A stretch of 64,000 bases of DNA from CAYJAY01 sp964370715 (GTDB taxonomy: Bacteria; Bacillota; Clostridia; Oscillospirales; Ruminococcaceae), in assembly GCA_964370715.1 (NCBI GenBank), contig CAYJKJ010000004.1, positions 90,717 to 154,716 on the forward strand, given 5' to 3'. This document shows, piece after piece, positions 42,924 through 51,685 of this stretch (positions within the stretch are counted from its first letter, which is position 1; each line of letters starts with the position of its first letter). The notes below the pieces were generated by a model. It did no database searches and was not told the DNA's origin. It was given only the letters and a program-made list of their open reading frames with translations. Position numbers and translations under genes: made by a program.

Positions 42924-44276
42924 ATGAAAAAATATAATCTTTTATTAGTTGCGGTTGTTATCTCCTGTTTGATGCTGTTGGTTTCGTGTTCGAGCGGCGA
43001 AGAGACCACTCCCGATATAGCCGACGGAACATACGAAGCTTCTGCCATAAGCAAAAATGGGGATCTTTTTGTAGAGATGGTAGTTGAAGGTGGTAAGATA
43101 ACAAGCCTTGAAGTTACCTCGCATAGCGATGATGTTGATTATGCTCAAAAAGCGGTGGACGAACTTCCTCCTATAATCGTAGCCGAGCAAAGCCTTGGCG
43201 TTGATGTCATATCGGGCGCAACGCTTACTAGCCGTGGGATAATTGCGGCAACGGCGCAGGCGATTCGTGATGCGGGACCTAACCCTAAAGAATATGGCTA
43301 TGTTCCGACGGGTGAAGTTGCAAATTCGCAACAGTTAACCATAATCGGAGGCCCTGAGGGGGATATAGTTTTAACAGGGGATCAAGTTAAGGCGTTTGAA
43401 AGCGTTTCGGTTAGCACAGTTTCTGTCGATGCATCGGGGGATGAAAATCCAACAGATGCGGTTGGAACGCTTCTCGAAGATATTCTTAATGCAAACGGAT
43501 TAAGCCAGCTCGATTACGGTTCGATTATCTTGACCGCAAGTGACGGATATGCAATTGAAATTCCGGGCGAAGTTCTTGCGATTCGTGATGTTATAGTTGC
43601 GTATCAAGTTAATGGTGAAGAAGTAGATCTTCGAACCGTTGTTCCGGAAGAAAGAGCGATGTATTGGGTTAAGTTCCTTGACACCATTGAACTTATGAAC
43701 CCGAAACAAGCCGACAAAACAACCGAGGTTTATATTCAAGAAACCCTTATCGAAACAGCGGCTATCGAAAGTTCTGATTATAAATACTATGAAGCGGTAG
43801 ACCAAGCGATAACGCTTGACCAACTTTTTGAGGCAACCGGCAAGCAGGACGATTTTGTTATGCTTATGGGTACCGACGGTTGGAGCAAATCGGAAAAATG
43901 GGAACTTGCGGCGGCACAGTATTTAAAAATTACAGGGGAACACGCTCCTATGTTTATCGGACCTGATCTTCCCGAAGGCATGAGAATGAAACAAAACCTC
44001 TATTTCAAATATGGCGAGAGTTGTATATTAAGTGGCGAGATGGCGGTCTTAAAGCTCGAAACAGAGGGGCTGTCTCTTGATATGGAACAACTAGCTGTTT
44101 TGGTTGAACTCGATACGACGGGTGGTATCATCGTTAATTATGGCGATAACCAAACGGTTGAAATCCCGTCTGAAAGTTTAGCTAGCGCAACGTTTGTTTT
44201 TGAAAACGGTGAATTTTTATTCAGTTTTGAGGATATTTCCTCTCAAAAAGTTTCTATGATAATGGTGGGTGAATAG
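42924..44276 (+). CDS. Lipoprotein with FMN-binding domain and two SUOX-like domains
   Basis: This 450-residue lipoprotein has a lipobox ending LMLLVSC, Cys22. Residues ~30-115 are an FMN-binding domain with DVISGATLTSRGI, matching the [ST]GAT flavinylation signature. The Thr near 100 would be the covalent FMN site after ApbE action. Two SUOX-like modules follow. The first is at ~135-260 (GTLLEDILNANGL, LTASDGYAIEIPGEVL, YWVKFLDTIEL). The second is at ~280-380 (ITLDQLFEATGKQDDFVMLM). It could pass electrons outside the cell or sense a bound cofactor. ATG 42924 has AGTGGTG seven bases upstream. Confidence 0.78.
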   Translation: MKKYNLLLVAVVISCLMLLVSCSSGEETTPDIADGTYEASAISKNGDLFVEMVVEGGKITSLEVTSHSDDVDYAQKAVDELPPIIVAEQSLGVDVISGATLTSRGIIAATAQAIRDAGPNPKEYGYVPTGEVANSQQLTIIGGPEGDIVLTGDQVKAFESVSVSTVSVDASGDENPTDAVGTLLEDILNANGLSQLDYGSIILTASDGYAIEIPGEVLAIRDVIVAYQVNGEEVDLRTVVPEERAMYWVKFLDTIELMNPKQADKTTEVYIQETLIETAAIESSDYKYYEAVDQAITLDQLFEATGKQDDFVMLMGTDGWSKSEKWELAAAQYLKITGEHAPMFIGPDLPEGMRMKQNLYFKYGESCILSGEMAVLKLETEGLSLDMEQLAVLVELDTTGGIIVNYGDNQTVEIPSESLASATFVFENGEFLFSFEDISSQKVSMIMVGE

Positions 44277-44278
44277 TA

Positions 44279-44821
44279 GTGAAAAAATTTCTTGAGAAAT
44301 TTTCAATCTATCATCTTGTCGTGATATCGCTGATGGCGGCTATCGGTATCGCCGTTAAAAGCGTAATAGTTCCGCTTGTCCATATCGTTACAAGTTCTCT
44401 CTTTATCCCGGGCGGAGCGCTAGCCGGCGGCATATATATGCTGTTCATAGTGCTGTCCGCCGGTATATGCGGTAAGGTTGGAGCGGGAACGATAACAGGC
44501 CTTACACAGGGTATTATGGTTATAATAGCCGGCATAAGCGGTTCGCATGGGATAATAAGCCTTTTGACCTACACAATGCCGGGGGTTGCGGTTGATCTTG
44601 TGTTTATGATTGCGTTGAAAAAAGACAAGAATATTTTGCATTTTGTCTTTGCTTGTATCGCCGCAAACATCACAGGGAGTATGCTAGTTAGCATGGTGTT
44701 TTTTCAACTTCCGCTCATTCCGTTTTTGTTTAGCGCCGCTCTCGCATCATTCTCGGGCGCATTGGGAGGGATTATTGCATGGCAAATCTATCAAAAACTA
44801 AAAAAAGTTCAGTTGGCATAG
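44279..44821 (+). CDS. ECF transporter S component (substrate-binding)
   Basis: This 180-residue integral membrane protein has five to six helices. The first helix reads YHLVVISLMAAIGIAVKSVI, followed by the small-residue stretch FIPGGALAGGIYMLFIVLSA and GKVGAGTITGLTQGIMVIIA. The layout (Ala/Gly-rich first helix that would contact EcfT, compact size) fits S components of ECF vitamin transporters. The substrate cannot be read from sequence. It begins with GTG two bases after the FMN lipoprotein gene. EcfA, EcfA' and EcfT are encoded 2 kb downstream in the same operon. Confidence 0.78.
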   Translation: MKKFLEKFSIYHLVVISLMAAIGIAVKSVIVPLVHIVTSSLFIPGGALAGGIYMLFIVLSAGICGKVGAGTITGLTQGIMVIIAGISGSHGIISLLTYTMPGVAVDLVFMIALKKDKNILHFVFACIAANITGSMLVSMVFFQLPLIPFLFSAALASFSGALGGIIAWQIYQKLKKVQLA

Positions 44822-46236
44822 TTGCAACTTTGCTACTGGTCATATTGTTTTCGGGGTGTACCTCTTTTGAGGGATACCCCGAAAACAGCGCATTTTTTGT
44901 TGTCGGAGATGTTGAACAAACGGTTAAGTTTTCCGGAAACGATGTCGACGGCTACTATGATATAACCGACGAAGGCATAGATTATAAGGCGGTTTCGCTC
45001 GAAACTGTCATTACCATGGCAACGCCGATAACCGACGACTACAGCGTTTTGCTGGTTGGAAAAGACGGATTAACGTCGGAAATTTCGAACAACAAACTAA
45101 ATGATTGCCATATAGCATACACCGATGCTTTGGGTTGGCAACATATAACAAACAGCTATCCGATAAGTAGCCGTATTAAGCTTATCGATAAAATTGTTGT
45201 TGTGTCAAACGATGTTAAAAACGATTATGCCGGTTTTTCCGACGACCAACAGACGACGTTTTTGTCGGCAGGGAGTATCTACAAATCAGGATATAGCCAT
45301 GTTCTGAACTTTGAGGGGAAATCTGAAATCGGGGGCGAAACGGTCACCGTCTACACGAGAACCGTAACCGTTCCCCTGTCGCAACTTTTGGATTTTGAAA
45401 GTTCTATAGGAATATATACAAAAGACGGCAACTCGTTCCACGATCGACCAAACGAGAACAGCGCTGTTTTGTTTTTGGATAATTCAATCAGCTATATAAA
45501 ATCGTCGGGCGAGATAGTCGAGAATGTTGCCGGAATAGTTTCCGACCCATCACTTTTTTCGATAAGCGAACTGTATGGCGATATTTTGAGGTTTATCCAA
45601 AACGGGGAAAAAGTTTTCGTTATTGAGCTTGATGGTTTTGGGAAAAACATATACGACAAAGCGGACGAACAAGGGTTTATTCCGTTTATATCCTCCCTTG
45701 ATCTTCAAACAGCAAACGCTTTTTATCCGACAATCTCAAACGTTAATCTCGCAACGATGGTGACAGGCAAAAAGCCGTTTGAGACAGGTGTTTTAAAAAG
45801 AGGGGACAAAGAGTTTAACGGACAAGATATATTTGAGGTTTTAAAGGAGCAAGGCAAAACCTCTGTTTATATAGAGGGAAGCATGACATTGCTTGATACA
45901 TCGATACAGCCTATTTTGTCTGTCCCGAAAGAGGGAGAAAGTTCCGACGTTGCGGTGTTTAACAACACGCTTGAAGCGATTAAACAAAACCCCGATTTTA
46001 TCTATACACATTTTCATGGTATAGATGACGATGCAACGGAATTTGGACCCTATAGCGAACAAAACATGGCTACCGTTCAACAGATTGATAGTTTTGTTAA
46101 ACAGCTTGCAGACATTTTTGACGGAACGATTATCATCATTGCCGACCATGGGGTGGATGAATTTGAAGATGCCGGAGCGCATGGTTTTGTTTCAAAAAAC
46201 AACATAATTGTTCCATACATTATATATAAAGGATAG
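44779..46236 (+). CDS. Lipid-anchored alkaline phosphatase/phosphodiesterase-superfamily enzyme
   Basis: This is a 485-residue lipoprotein (lipobox ending VILFSGC, Cys27). Residues ~40-240 look SUOX-like again (VLLVGKDGLTSEISNNKL). The C-terminal ~230 residues are a type I phosphodiesterase/alkaline-phosphatase fold: FVIELDGFGKNIYDKA, the nucleophile region YPTISNVNLATMVTGKKP, then HFHGIDDDATEFGP, IIIADHGVDEF and DAGAHGF, giving the usual two-metal Asp/His ligands. It may hydrolyse a nucleotide or phospho-cofactor outside the membrane. It overlaps the S-component gene by 43 bases, behind GGAGGGA. Confidence 0.8.
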   Translation: MANLSKTKKSSVGIVATLLLVILFSGCTSFEGYPENSAFFVVGDVEQTVKFSGNDVDGYYDITDEGIDYKAVSLETVITMATPITDDYSVLLVGKDGLTSEISNNKLNDCHIAYTDALGWQHITNSYPISSRIKLIDKIVVVSNDVKNDYAGFSDDQQTTFLSAGSIYKSGYSHVLNFEGKSEIGGETVTVYTRTVTVPLSQLLDFESSIGIYTKDGNSFHDRPNENSAVLFLDNSISYIKSSGEIVENVAGIVSDPSLFSISELYGDILRFIQNGEKVFVIELDGFGKNIYDKADEQGFIPFISSLDLQTANAFYPTISNVNLATMVTGKKPFETGVLKRGDKEFNGQDIFEVLKEQGKTSVYIEGSMTLLDTSIQPILSVPKEGESSDVAVFNNTLEAIKQNPDFIYTHFHGIDDDATEFGPYSEQNMATVQQIDSFVKQLADIFDGTIIIIADHGVDEFEDAGAHGFVSKNNIIVPYIIYKG

Positions 46237-46244
46237 TATAAATT

Positions 46245-46751
46245 ATGACAAAGCAGATTAAAATTACGATTGGTTTAATTGCATTTTTGGCGATAGCGGT
46301 TGTGGTGTTGTATTTTCTAAACAGCCCCGACACAGCCCCCGATCAGCACGTTTTTAACATAACGATTGGAGAAACTGTACACACCGTTGATATCGAAACG
46401 TTTAATGCTATCGGTATAATCGATATTACCTCCAACTATAATACAAGCAACACAGGAGACGAAACGAGGAATTTTGGCGGTGTTCCGTTTAAAGCAATAT
46501 TGGACTACCTTGATATAGATGCTTCGGGCTATTCGAGCGTAGTGTTCACGGCGCACGACAGCTATTCAACCGCTATTAGCATCGAGGAAGCTCTCGATCA
46601 AGAGGTTTGCGTTATCGTTTCGCATGAGGATGGCGAGCGTATAAAAGACCGAGAAAACGGCGGTTCGGGTCCTTTCATGATGGTGTTGCCAATGGATCAA
46701 TTTAGCCAAAGATGGTGTAAATATTTAGGGGAAGTGTCGTTCAATGAATAA
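46245..46751 (+). CDS. Membrane-anchored SUOX-fold protein
   Basis: This 168-residue protein has one N-terminal membrane helix (ITIGLIAFLAIAVVVLYFL). The single extracytoplasmic domain carries the clearest SUOX pattern of the operon: NFGGVPFKAILDYLDID, VVFTAHDSYSTAISIEEAL, and GSGPFMMVLPMDQFSQRWCK followed by YLGEVSF. The two Cys present (in QEVCVIV and RWCKY) are not at the position that ligates Mo in sulfite oxidases. It starts nine bases after the phosphodiesterase and overlaps ecfA by eight bases. Confidence 0.75.
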   Translation: MTKQIKITIGLIAFLAIAVVVLYFLNSPDTAPDQHVFNITIGETVHTVDIETFNAIGIIDITSNYNTSNTGDETRNFGGVPFKAILDYLDIDASGYSSVVFTAHDSYSTAISIEEALDQEVCVIVSHEDGERIKDRENGGSGPFMMVLPMDQFSQRWCKYLGEVSFNE

Positions 46752-47412
46752 CGATGTTGCGTTAGAGATAAAGGATCTGTGTTTTGAATACAACCAAAAT
46801 AAGAAGATATTTTGCAACTTTAATCTTTCGCTTGAAAAAGGAAAACTGTTGATTTTGAAGGGCAAAAGCGGAAGCGGCAAATCCACGCTTATTAATTTGA
46901 TAAGCGGGATTTTGCCGTTTTCTGATACAACAAAAGGCGAGATAAAGTTGTTTGGCAAACCGGTTTGCGATATACGCTCTGCCGAGATGGTTGAAACATT
47001 GGGTGTCGTTTTTCAAACTGCGGAAAACAGGCTTATAGCGCCAACCGTTCGGGAAGAGATTTTTTTCGGGCTTCAAAATATCTGCCTTGAAAAAGAGGAG
47101 ATATTAAAGAGAACCGAGGATGTTTTAAAAAGGCTTAACATTAGCGAACTTAAAGAACAAAATCCCCATCAACTTTCGGGTGGGCAAATAGAGCTTGTGA
47201 CGATTGCGGCGGTTTTGGCGCTCAAACCAAAGGTTTATATCTTCGACGAAATTCTTTCACAGCTCGACACCCAAAATCAAAATATGATAATAGAGCTTGT
47301 TCGACAACTTGTAGACGAGGGGGCAACCGTTATCATGGCGGATCATACCTTTGTTATGGATAGCTTTGCCGACATGATAATCGACATAGCCGAAAAGGGG
47401 GAAACGTGTTAG
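46744..47412 (+). CDS. ecfA: ECF transporter ATPase EcfA
   Basis: This 222-residue ABC ATPase has Walker A (LKGKSGSGKSTLINLISG), the Q loop (VVFQTAENRLIAPTVREEI), signature (HQLSGGQIELVTIAA), Walker B (KVYIFDEILSQLD) and the switch His (MADHTFVMD). It energises the ECF module with the second ATPase downstream. Typical EcfA proteins run about 270 residues, so this one is slightly short at the C terminus. It overlaps both neighbours. Confidence 0.88.
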   Translation: MNNDVALEIKDLCFEYNQNKKIFCNFNLSLEKGKLLILKGKSGSGKSTLINLISGILPFSDTTKGEIKLFGKPVCDIRSAEMVETLGVVFQTAENRLIAPTVREEIFFGLQNICLEKEEILKRTEDVLKRLNISELKEQNPHQLSGGQIELVTIAAVLALKPKVYIFDEILSQLDTQNQNMIIELVRQLVDEGATVIMADHTFVMDSFADMIIDIAEKGETC

Positions 47413-48062
47413 AGTTTAAAAAGGTTTGTTTCAAATACCCCAAAGGTACGTTTGAGATAAACGATATATCATTTAAAATCCCCTGTTCCGAAATAACCGT
47501 TATAAAAGGGGAAAACGGAAACGGAAAATCGACAGTTGCGAAGTTGATGGCGGGAATATTAAAACCGGATGGCGGAGATATTGTTTTAAACTCGATGTCG
47601 ATTGTCGAAAGTTCGCTAGCTTCAATTGGGCAAAAAATAGCGTATCTCTTTCAAGAGCCGGCAAACCAACTTTTTGCGGTTAACGTCATAGAGGAGCTAA
47701 CCTTCATAGAGGAGCTTAAGGGCAATGATCCTCAAAAGGCGGAGCAAAAAGCGAGGAGAATATTGGCGGATTTCGATATGGAGGATATTAGCGACCAAAA
47801 TGTCACCACCCTTTCGAGGGGGGAAAAACAGCGCCTTGCTATCTCGGCTCTTTTGATGAACGATCCGGAGTTTTTTATATTCGATGAACCGACAAGCGGC
47901 CTTGATAAAGGGTCGGTTGAAACGCTTAAAAAAGTTATAAATTCGCTAGTTAAAGCCGGAAAAGGGGTTGTAATAATAAGCCACAACACCGAATTTGTCG
48001 AGGCATTACCCCATAAAACGTTGATGATTAAAGGGGGAAGAATGTATGAACAAACGCCTTGA
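47406..48062 (+). CDS. ecfA: ECF transporter ATPase EcfA' (second subunit)
   Basis: This is a 218-residue ABC ATPase with Walker A (IKGENGNGKSTVAKLMAG), the Q loop (AYLFQEPANQLFAVNVIEEL), a slightly altered signature (VTTLSRGEKQRLAISALLMN), Walker B (FFIFDEPTSGLDKG) and the switch His (VIISHNTEF). It pairs with the first ATPase. The start is GTG, overlapping the previous stop by seven bases. The pair is typical of ECF modules with distinct A and A' subunits. Confidence 0.88.
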   Translation: MLEFKKVCFKYPKGTFEINDISFKIPCSEITVIKGENGNGKSTVAKLMAGILKPDGGDIVLNSMSIVESSLASIGQKIAYLFQEPANQLFAVNVIEELTFIEELKGNDPQKAEQKARRILADFDMEDISDQNVTTLSRGEKQRLAISALLMNDPEFFIFDEPTSGLDKGSVETLKKVINSLVKAGKGVVIISHNTEFVEALPHKTLMIKGGRMYEQTP

Positions 48063-48780
48063 TGTTAGAATGACCCTTTTAATTGTTTCGACCAATTCGC
48101 TTTGCGCAGTTTTTGCGAGAGATTTGTTGTCGGCGTTGTTGACAGGAGTTGTTATCTATCTTTTTAATCTATATATAAAATCTGATCTTAAAAATGTTTT
48201 CAGAAAACTTAAACGGCTTTGGCAGGTTATTCTTTTTGCATCGATTATGCAGAGCATATTTATAAAGGGCGGAAACGCTTTAATAACGGTTTTTGGAATA
48301 AACCTTGTGACAACAAACGGAATCGAACAAGGGCTTGTTATTCTGCTTAGGTTTTTTTCCCTTATCTGCGGAGCGGCGGCGATTGCAAGCTATAACCGAG
48401 AGTATGTAACCGAGGGGCTTATTCGATATAAAGTTCCATATGAACTGTCGTTCACGGCGGTTTTGGGTATAGGTTTTTTGCCAAAACTAAGCAGTGAGAT
48501 GCGAAATTCGATAACAGCAATTAAGCTTCGAGGGGTAGAGCTTGAAAAACTGGCGTTTAAAAAGAAGATTAAAGTGTATTCATATATTCTTTTTCCCGTT
48601 GTCACGTCGGCGCTATTGAAAGCAAAGGATCTTTCTTCGAGTATGCAAACAAGAGGGTTTAAGGCGTTGCCCAAGAGAACGGCGGTTATCGAACTTGAGT
48701 TTATTAAAAGAGATTTTGTCGTAGCGACAATAGTTATAACATTTCAACTTTTAGCGATATTGTGGAGGTTATTCATATGA
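48046..48780 (+). CDS. ecfT: ECF transporter transmembrane protein EcfT
   Basis: This 244-residue membrane protein has about five helices and the two coupling motifs of EcfT near the C terminus, AIKLRGVELEK and SSMQTRGFKALPKR (x-R-G). These dock into the ATPases. It begins within the last 17 bases of the ATPase gene and ends in an ATGA overlap with the MobB-like gene. It completes a dedicated ECF transporter for the S component at 44279. Confidence 0.88.
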   Translation: MNKRLDVRMTLLIVSTNSLCAVFARDLLSALLTGVVIYLFNLYIKSDLKNVFRKLKRLWQVILFASIMQSIFIKGGNALITVFGINLVTTNGIEQGLVILLRFFSLICGAAAIASYNREYVTEGLIRYKVPYELSFTAVLGIGFLPKLSSEMRNSITAIKLRGVELEKLAFKKKIKVYSYILFPVVTSALLKAKDLSSSMQTRGFKALPKRTAVIELEFIKRDFVVATIVITFQLLAILWRLFI

Positions 48781-49544
48781 AGATACTATCGGTATGCGGT
48801 ATAACAAAGAGCGGAAAGACAACCACCATCGAAGAGATAATAAAGGAATTAACCAAAAGGGGCTACAAGGTAGGCTCGGTTAAAGAGATACATTTTGAGC
48901 AGTTTAAGATTGATTTCGAGGGAAGCAACACCGACCGACATAAAGACGCCGGCTCAAAGCTTGTTGTTGCAAGAGGGATAAACGAAACCGATATATTGTT
49001 TCAAGAAAATTTGTCGATCGAAAAGATTATATCGTTTTATGACAAGACGTTTGATTATCTAATTCTAGAAGGGGTTACCGATGCTTTTGTCCCTGTTGTC
49101 GTAACTTCGCATGGTGTTGATGATGCTAACCAAAAATGGAGCGACTACACCGTTGCGCTTTCGGGGGTATATTCCGAACAGGTCGAAAGTTTTAACGGAA
49201 AGCCGGCTATCTCGGCGCTTCAAGATATCGAAAGACTGGTTGATTTAATCGAGGCAAAAACGTTTGAACAGCTGCCATATATGCCAAAAGAATGTTGCAA
49301 CGCTTGCGGGTATAGTTGCGAAACGTTTGCGCTCGAACTTTTAAACAACCGAAAGAGCGAAACGGATTGCAAAATTCTTAATCCAACTATTACGGTAACG
49401 ATTGGCGAAACACAGCTAAAGCTAGCGCCGTTTGTTCAAAATATAGTTAAAAACTCGGTGCTTTCGGTTATCAAAGAACTTGATGGCTATAGCGACACCC
49501 AAAGTATTAAAATCGAGATAGGCAACCATGATTCTATACTCTAA
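48777..49544 (+). CDS. MobB-like P-loop protein with C-terminal Cys cluster
   Basis: This is a 255-residue cytosolic protein. The first ~160 residues resemble MobB, with the P-loop in ILSVCGITKSGKTTTIEEII, YKVGSVKEIHFEQFKID, and DYLILEGVTDAFVPVVVTSH. MobB assists attachment of nucleotides to molybdopterin. A Cys-rich segment (ECCNACGYSCETFALELL...CKIL) follows that could hold an Fe-S cluster. That insert is unlike standard MobB. The start at 48777 has GGAGG eight bases upstream and overlaps the EcfT stop (ATGA). The link of this gene to the ECF operon is a main clue to the substrate. Confidence 0.75.
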   Translation: MKILSVCGITKSGKTTTIEEIIKELTKRGYKVGSVKEIHFEQFKIDFEGSNTDRHKDAGSKLVVARGINETDILFQENLSIEKIISFYDKTFDYLILEGVTDAFVPVVVTSHGVDDANQKWSDYTVALSGVYSEQVESFNGKPAISALQDIERLVDLIEAKTFEQLPYMPKECCNACGYSCETFALELLNNRKSETDCKILNPTITVTIGETQLKLAPFVQNIVKNSVLSVIKELDGYSDTQSIKIEIGNHDSIL

Positions 49545-50124
49545 ACGAAACACAGTATATAAATTTTTTAAAATAGTTATAAAAAAAGTTAATGATAAAA
49601 AAGCGGCGCAAGAGGAACTGAAAACGCTAAGACTATTAAAAAGTAGCGGCGTTTTTGTTCCTCTTGCTTTTTTCTCGTTGGGGCGATATATTTTTATGGA
49701 GTTTGTAAAAAGCGAAACGGTTGTCGATCGATTAGAAAAAGCGAACGAAAACGAGATTAAATTAATAGCGCAAAAACTTTGCGGGTGGTTAAAAAGCTTC
49801 TACAACAGCGCTTATATCGGCAATAAAGATACCATTCTTTCGGATGTTAACTGCAGAAACTTCCTTTTGACAGATAAAAACGAGATATGCGGAGTTGATT
49901 TTGAAACGCTCCAAACAGGGGAAAAACAAAGTAACCTCGCCGAGATAGTCGAATTTATTTATAGCTGCGATTTTGAACAAAAGAAAAAAGAAATATTTAA
50001 AGCTGAATTTTTAACATCGGTCGAAAGCGAGTTTGGCATAGATGAAAAAACGATTCAGCCGTTTTTTAAGACGGCAAGAGAGAGGATAGAGGCCAGGAGA
50101 AAAGAGAAGGGGTTAAATGTTTGA
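49528..50124 (+). CDS. Small kinase-like protein (APH/RIO-type fold)
   Basis: This 198-residue protein has a lysine-rich N-lobe (VIKKVNDKKAAQEELKTLRL), a hinge YIFMEFVKSETV, a catalytic-loop-like LSDVNCRNFLLTDKNEICG (Asp and Asn at kinase-like spacing) and a DFG-like VDFE. It resembles minimal aminoglycoside-phosphotransferase or RIO-type kinases. It overlaps the MobB-like gene by 17 bases and is the last gene of the operon. It may phosphorylate the imported compound. Activity is inferred only. Confidence 0.65.
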   Translation: MILYSKRNTVYKFFKIVIKKVNDKKAAQEELKTLRLLKSSGVFVPLAFFSLGRYIFMEFVKSETVVDRLEKANENEIKLIAQKLCGWLKSFYNSAYIGNKDTILSDVNCRNFLLTDKNEICGVDFETLQTGEKQSNLAEIVEFIYSCDFEQKKKEIFKAEFLTSVESEFGIDEKTIQPFFKTARERIEARRKEKGLNV

Positions 50125-50245
50125 TAAAAGCGAAAAACTATAGCTTCTCCAAAAATCAAACCTTTCTATAAATCTATTTAATTTTATGATATAATAACAA
50201 CAACCTATAATATTATTACTATTAAAAGCGGATTGGAGAATTTTT

Positions 50246-51685
50246 TTGAATAATAAACAATTTAACCCGGCGATGCTTTGCGACTACTATGAATTCACGA
50301 TGGCAAACGGATACACCTTAAGTGGTATGGCAGACAAGGTTCTTTATTTTGACCTTTATTTCAGAAGAGTTCCGGATGGTGGTGGATTTGCGATTGCCGG
50401 AGGGCTAGCTCAAGTTGTCGAATATATTGAAAATCTTAAATTCACACAGCAGGATATCGAATATCTAAAATCTCAAAACCAGTTCTCAGACGAATTTCTC
50501 GACAGGCTGTTGAACTTTAAGTTTTCGGGGGATATAATGGCGGTTCCTGAGGGAACTCCCGTTTTTCCAAACGAACCTATTATGACTATTCGAGCAAAAG
50601 CTATCGAAGCCCAGATTATCGAAACGTTTTTGCTTTTATGCGTCAACCATCAATCGCTGATAGCAACAAAGGCTAACCGAATTGTCAGAGCGGCAAAAGG
50701 TCGAGCTATCCTTGAATTTGGCGCTCGCAGGGCGCAGGGCATCGAGGCCGCATACCTTGGAGCGAGAGCCGCATATATTGCCGGCTGTTTCGGAACATCA
50801 AACACAGCGACGGGGGCGATGTTCGATGTTCCTGTTTCGGGAACTATGGCGCATTCATGGATACAAACGTTCGACGATGAATACACAGCGTTTAAAACCT
50901 ATTGCGAAGCATATCCAAAAAAAGCTTCCCTTTTAATAGACACCTACAGCGTTTTAAACAGCGGTTTGCCCAACGCAATTAAAGTTTTTAAAGAACTTGG
51001 AATAGAAAATTGCAGCGTTAGAATCGACTCGGGAGATATAACATATCTTTCAAAAAAAGTTAGGCAAAAGCTTGACCAAGAGGGGCTTTTTAACTGTAAG
51101 ATAGTAGCTTCAAATTCTCTCGACGAAAACATCATTCGTGATATAATTCTACAGGGCGGATGTGTTGATATATTTGGGGTTGGAGAGCGGCTTATAACCG
51201 CAAAGAGCGACCCGGTTTTTGGTGGGGTGTATAAGCTTGTTGCGGTCGAAAATGAAGAAGGCGACATTATACCAAAGATTAAGGTTTCGGAAAATGTTTC
51301 AAAGATAACAACACCGCATTTTAAAAAAATCTATAGGATATACAACAAAGAAACCGGAAATGCCGAAGCGGATCTTTTGTGTATACACGACGAAACAATT
51401 GATCAAACAAAACCACTTACAATATTTGACCCAAACCACACATGGAAAAAGAAAACGTATAACGAATATTTTGTCAAAGAACTTTTAGTTCCAATCTTTA
51501 AGGATGGAAAAAGGGTGTATGATATTCCCGATGTTGAACAAACAAGGGAATACTGCTTAAAAGAGATAGCAAACCTTTGGGAAGAAGTTAAACGATTTGA
51601 AAACCCACATAACTATTATGTCGACCTTTCAAAAAAGCTTTGGCAAACAAAACAACAACTGCTTGAGGAGAACAGCGAAAAATGA
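50246..51685 (+). CDS. pncB: Nicotinate phosphoribosyltransferase
   Basis: This 479-residue enzyme matches NAPRTase: MLCDYYEFTMANGYTLSGM, YFRRVPDGGGFAIAGGL, EFGARRAQGIEAAYLGARAA with the active-site Arg residues, SGTMAHSWIQTFDDEYTAF, VRIDSGDI and VDIFGVGERLI. It joins nicotinate and PRPP to give nicotinate mononucleotide in NAD salvage. The start is TTG with TTGGAG upstream. A TATAAT at 50190-50195 suggests its own promoter. The next gene overlaps it by four bases. Confidence 0.93.
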   Translation: MNNKQFNPAMLCDYYEFTMANGYTLSGMADKVLYFDLYFRRVPDGGGFAIAGGLAQVVEYIENLKFTQQDIEYLKSQNQFSDEFLDRLLNFKFSGDIMAVPEGTPVFPNEPIMTIRAKAIEAQIIETFLLLCVNHQSLIATKANRIVRAAKGRAILEFGARRAQGIEAAYLGARAAYIAGCFGTSNTATGAMFDVPVSGTMAHSWIQTFDDEYTAFKTYCEAYPKKASLLIDTYSVLNSGLPNAIKVFKELGIENCSVRIDSGDITYLSKKVRQKLDQEGLFNCKIVASNSLDENIIRDIILQGGCVDIFGVGERLITAKSDPVFGGVYKLVAVENEEGDIIPKIKVSENVSKITTPHFKKIYRIYNKETGNAEADLLCIHDETIDQTKPLTIFDPNHTWKKKTYNEYFVKELLVPIFKDGKRVYDIPDVEQTREYCLKEIANLWEEVKRFENPHNYYVDLSKKLWQTKQQLLEENSEK

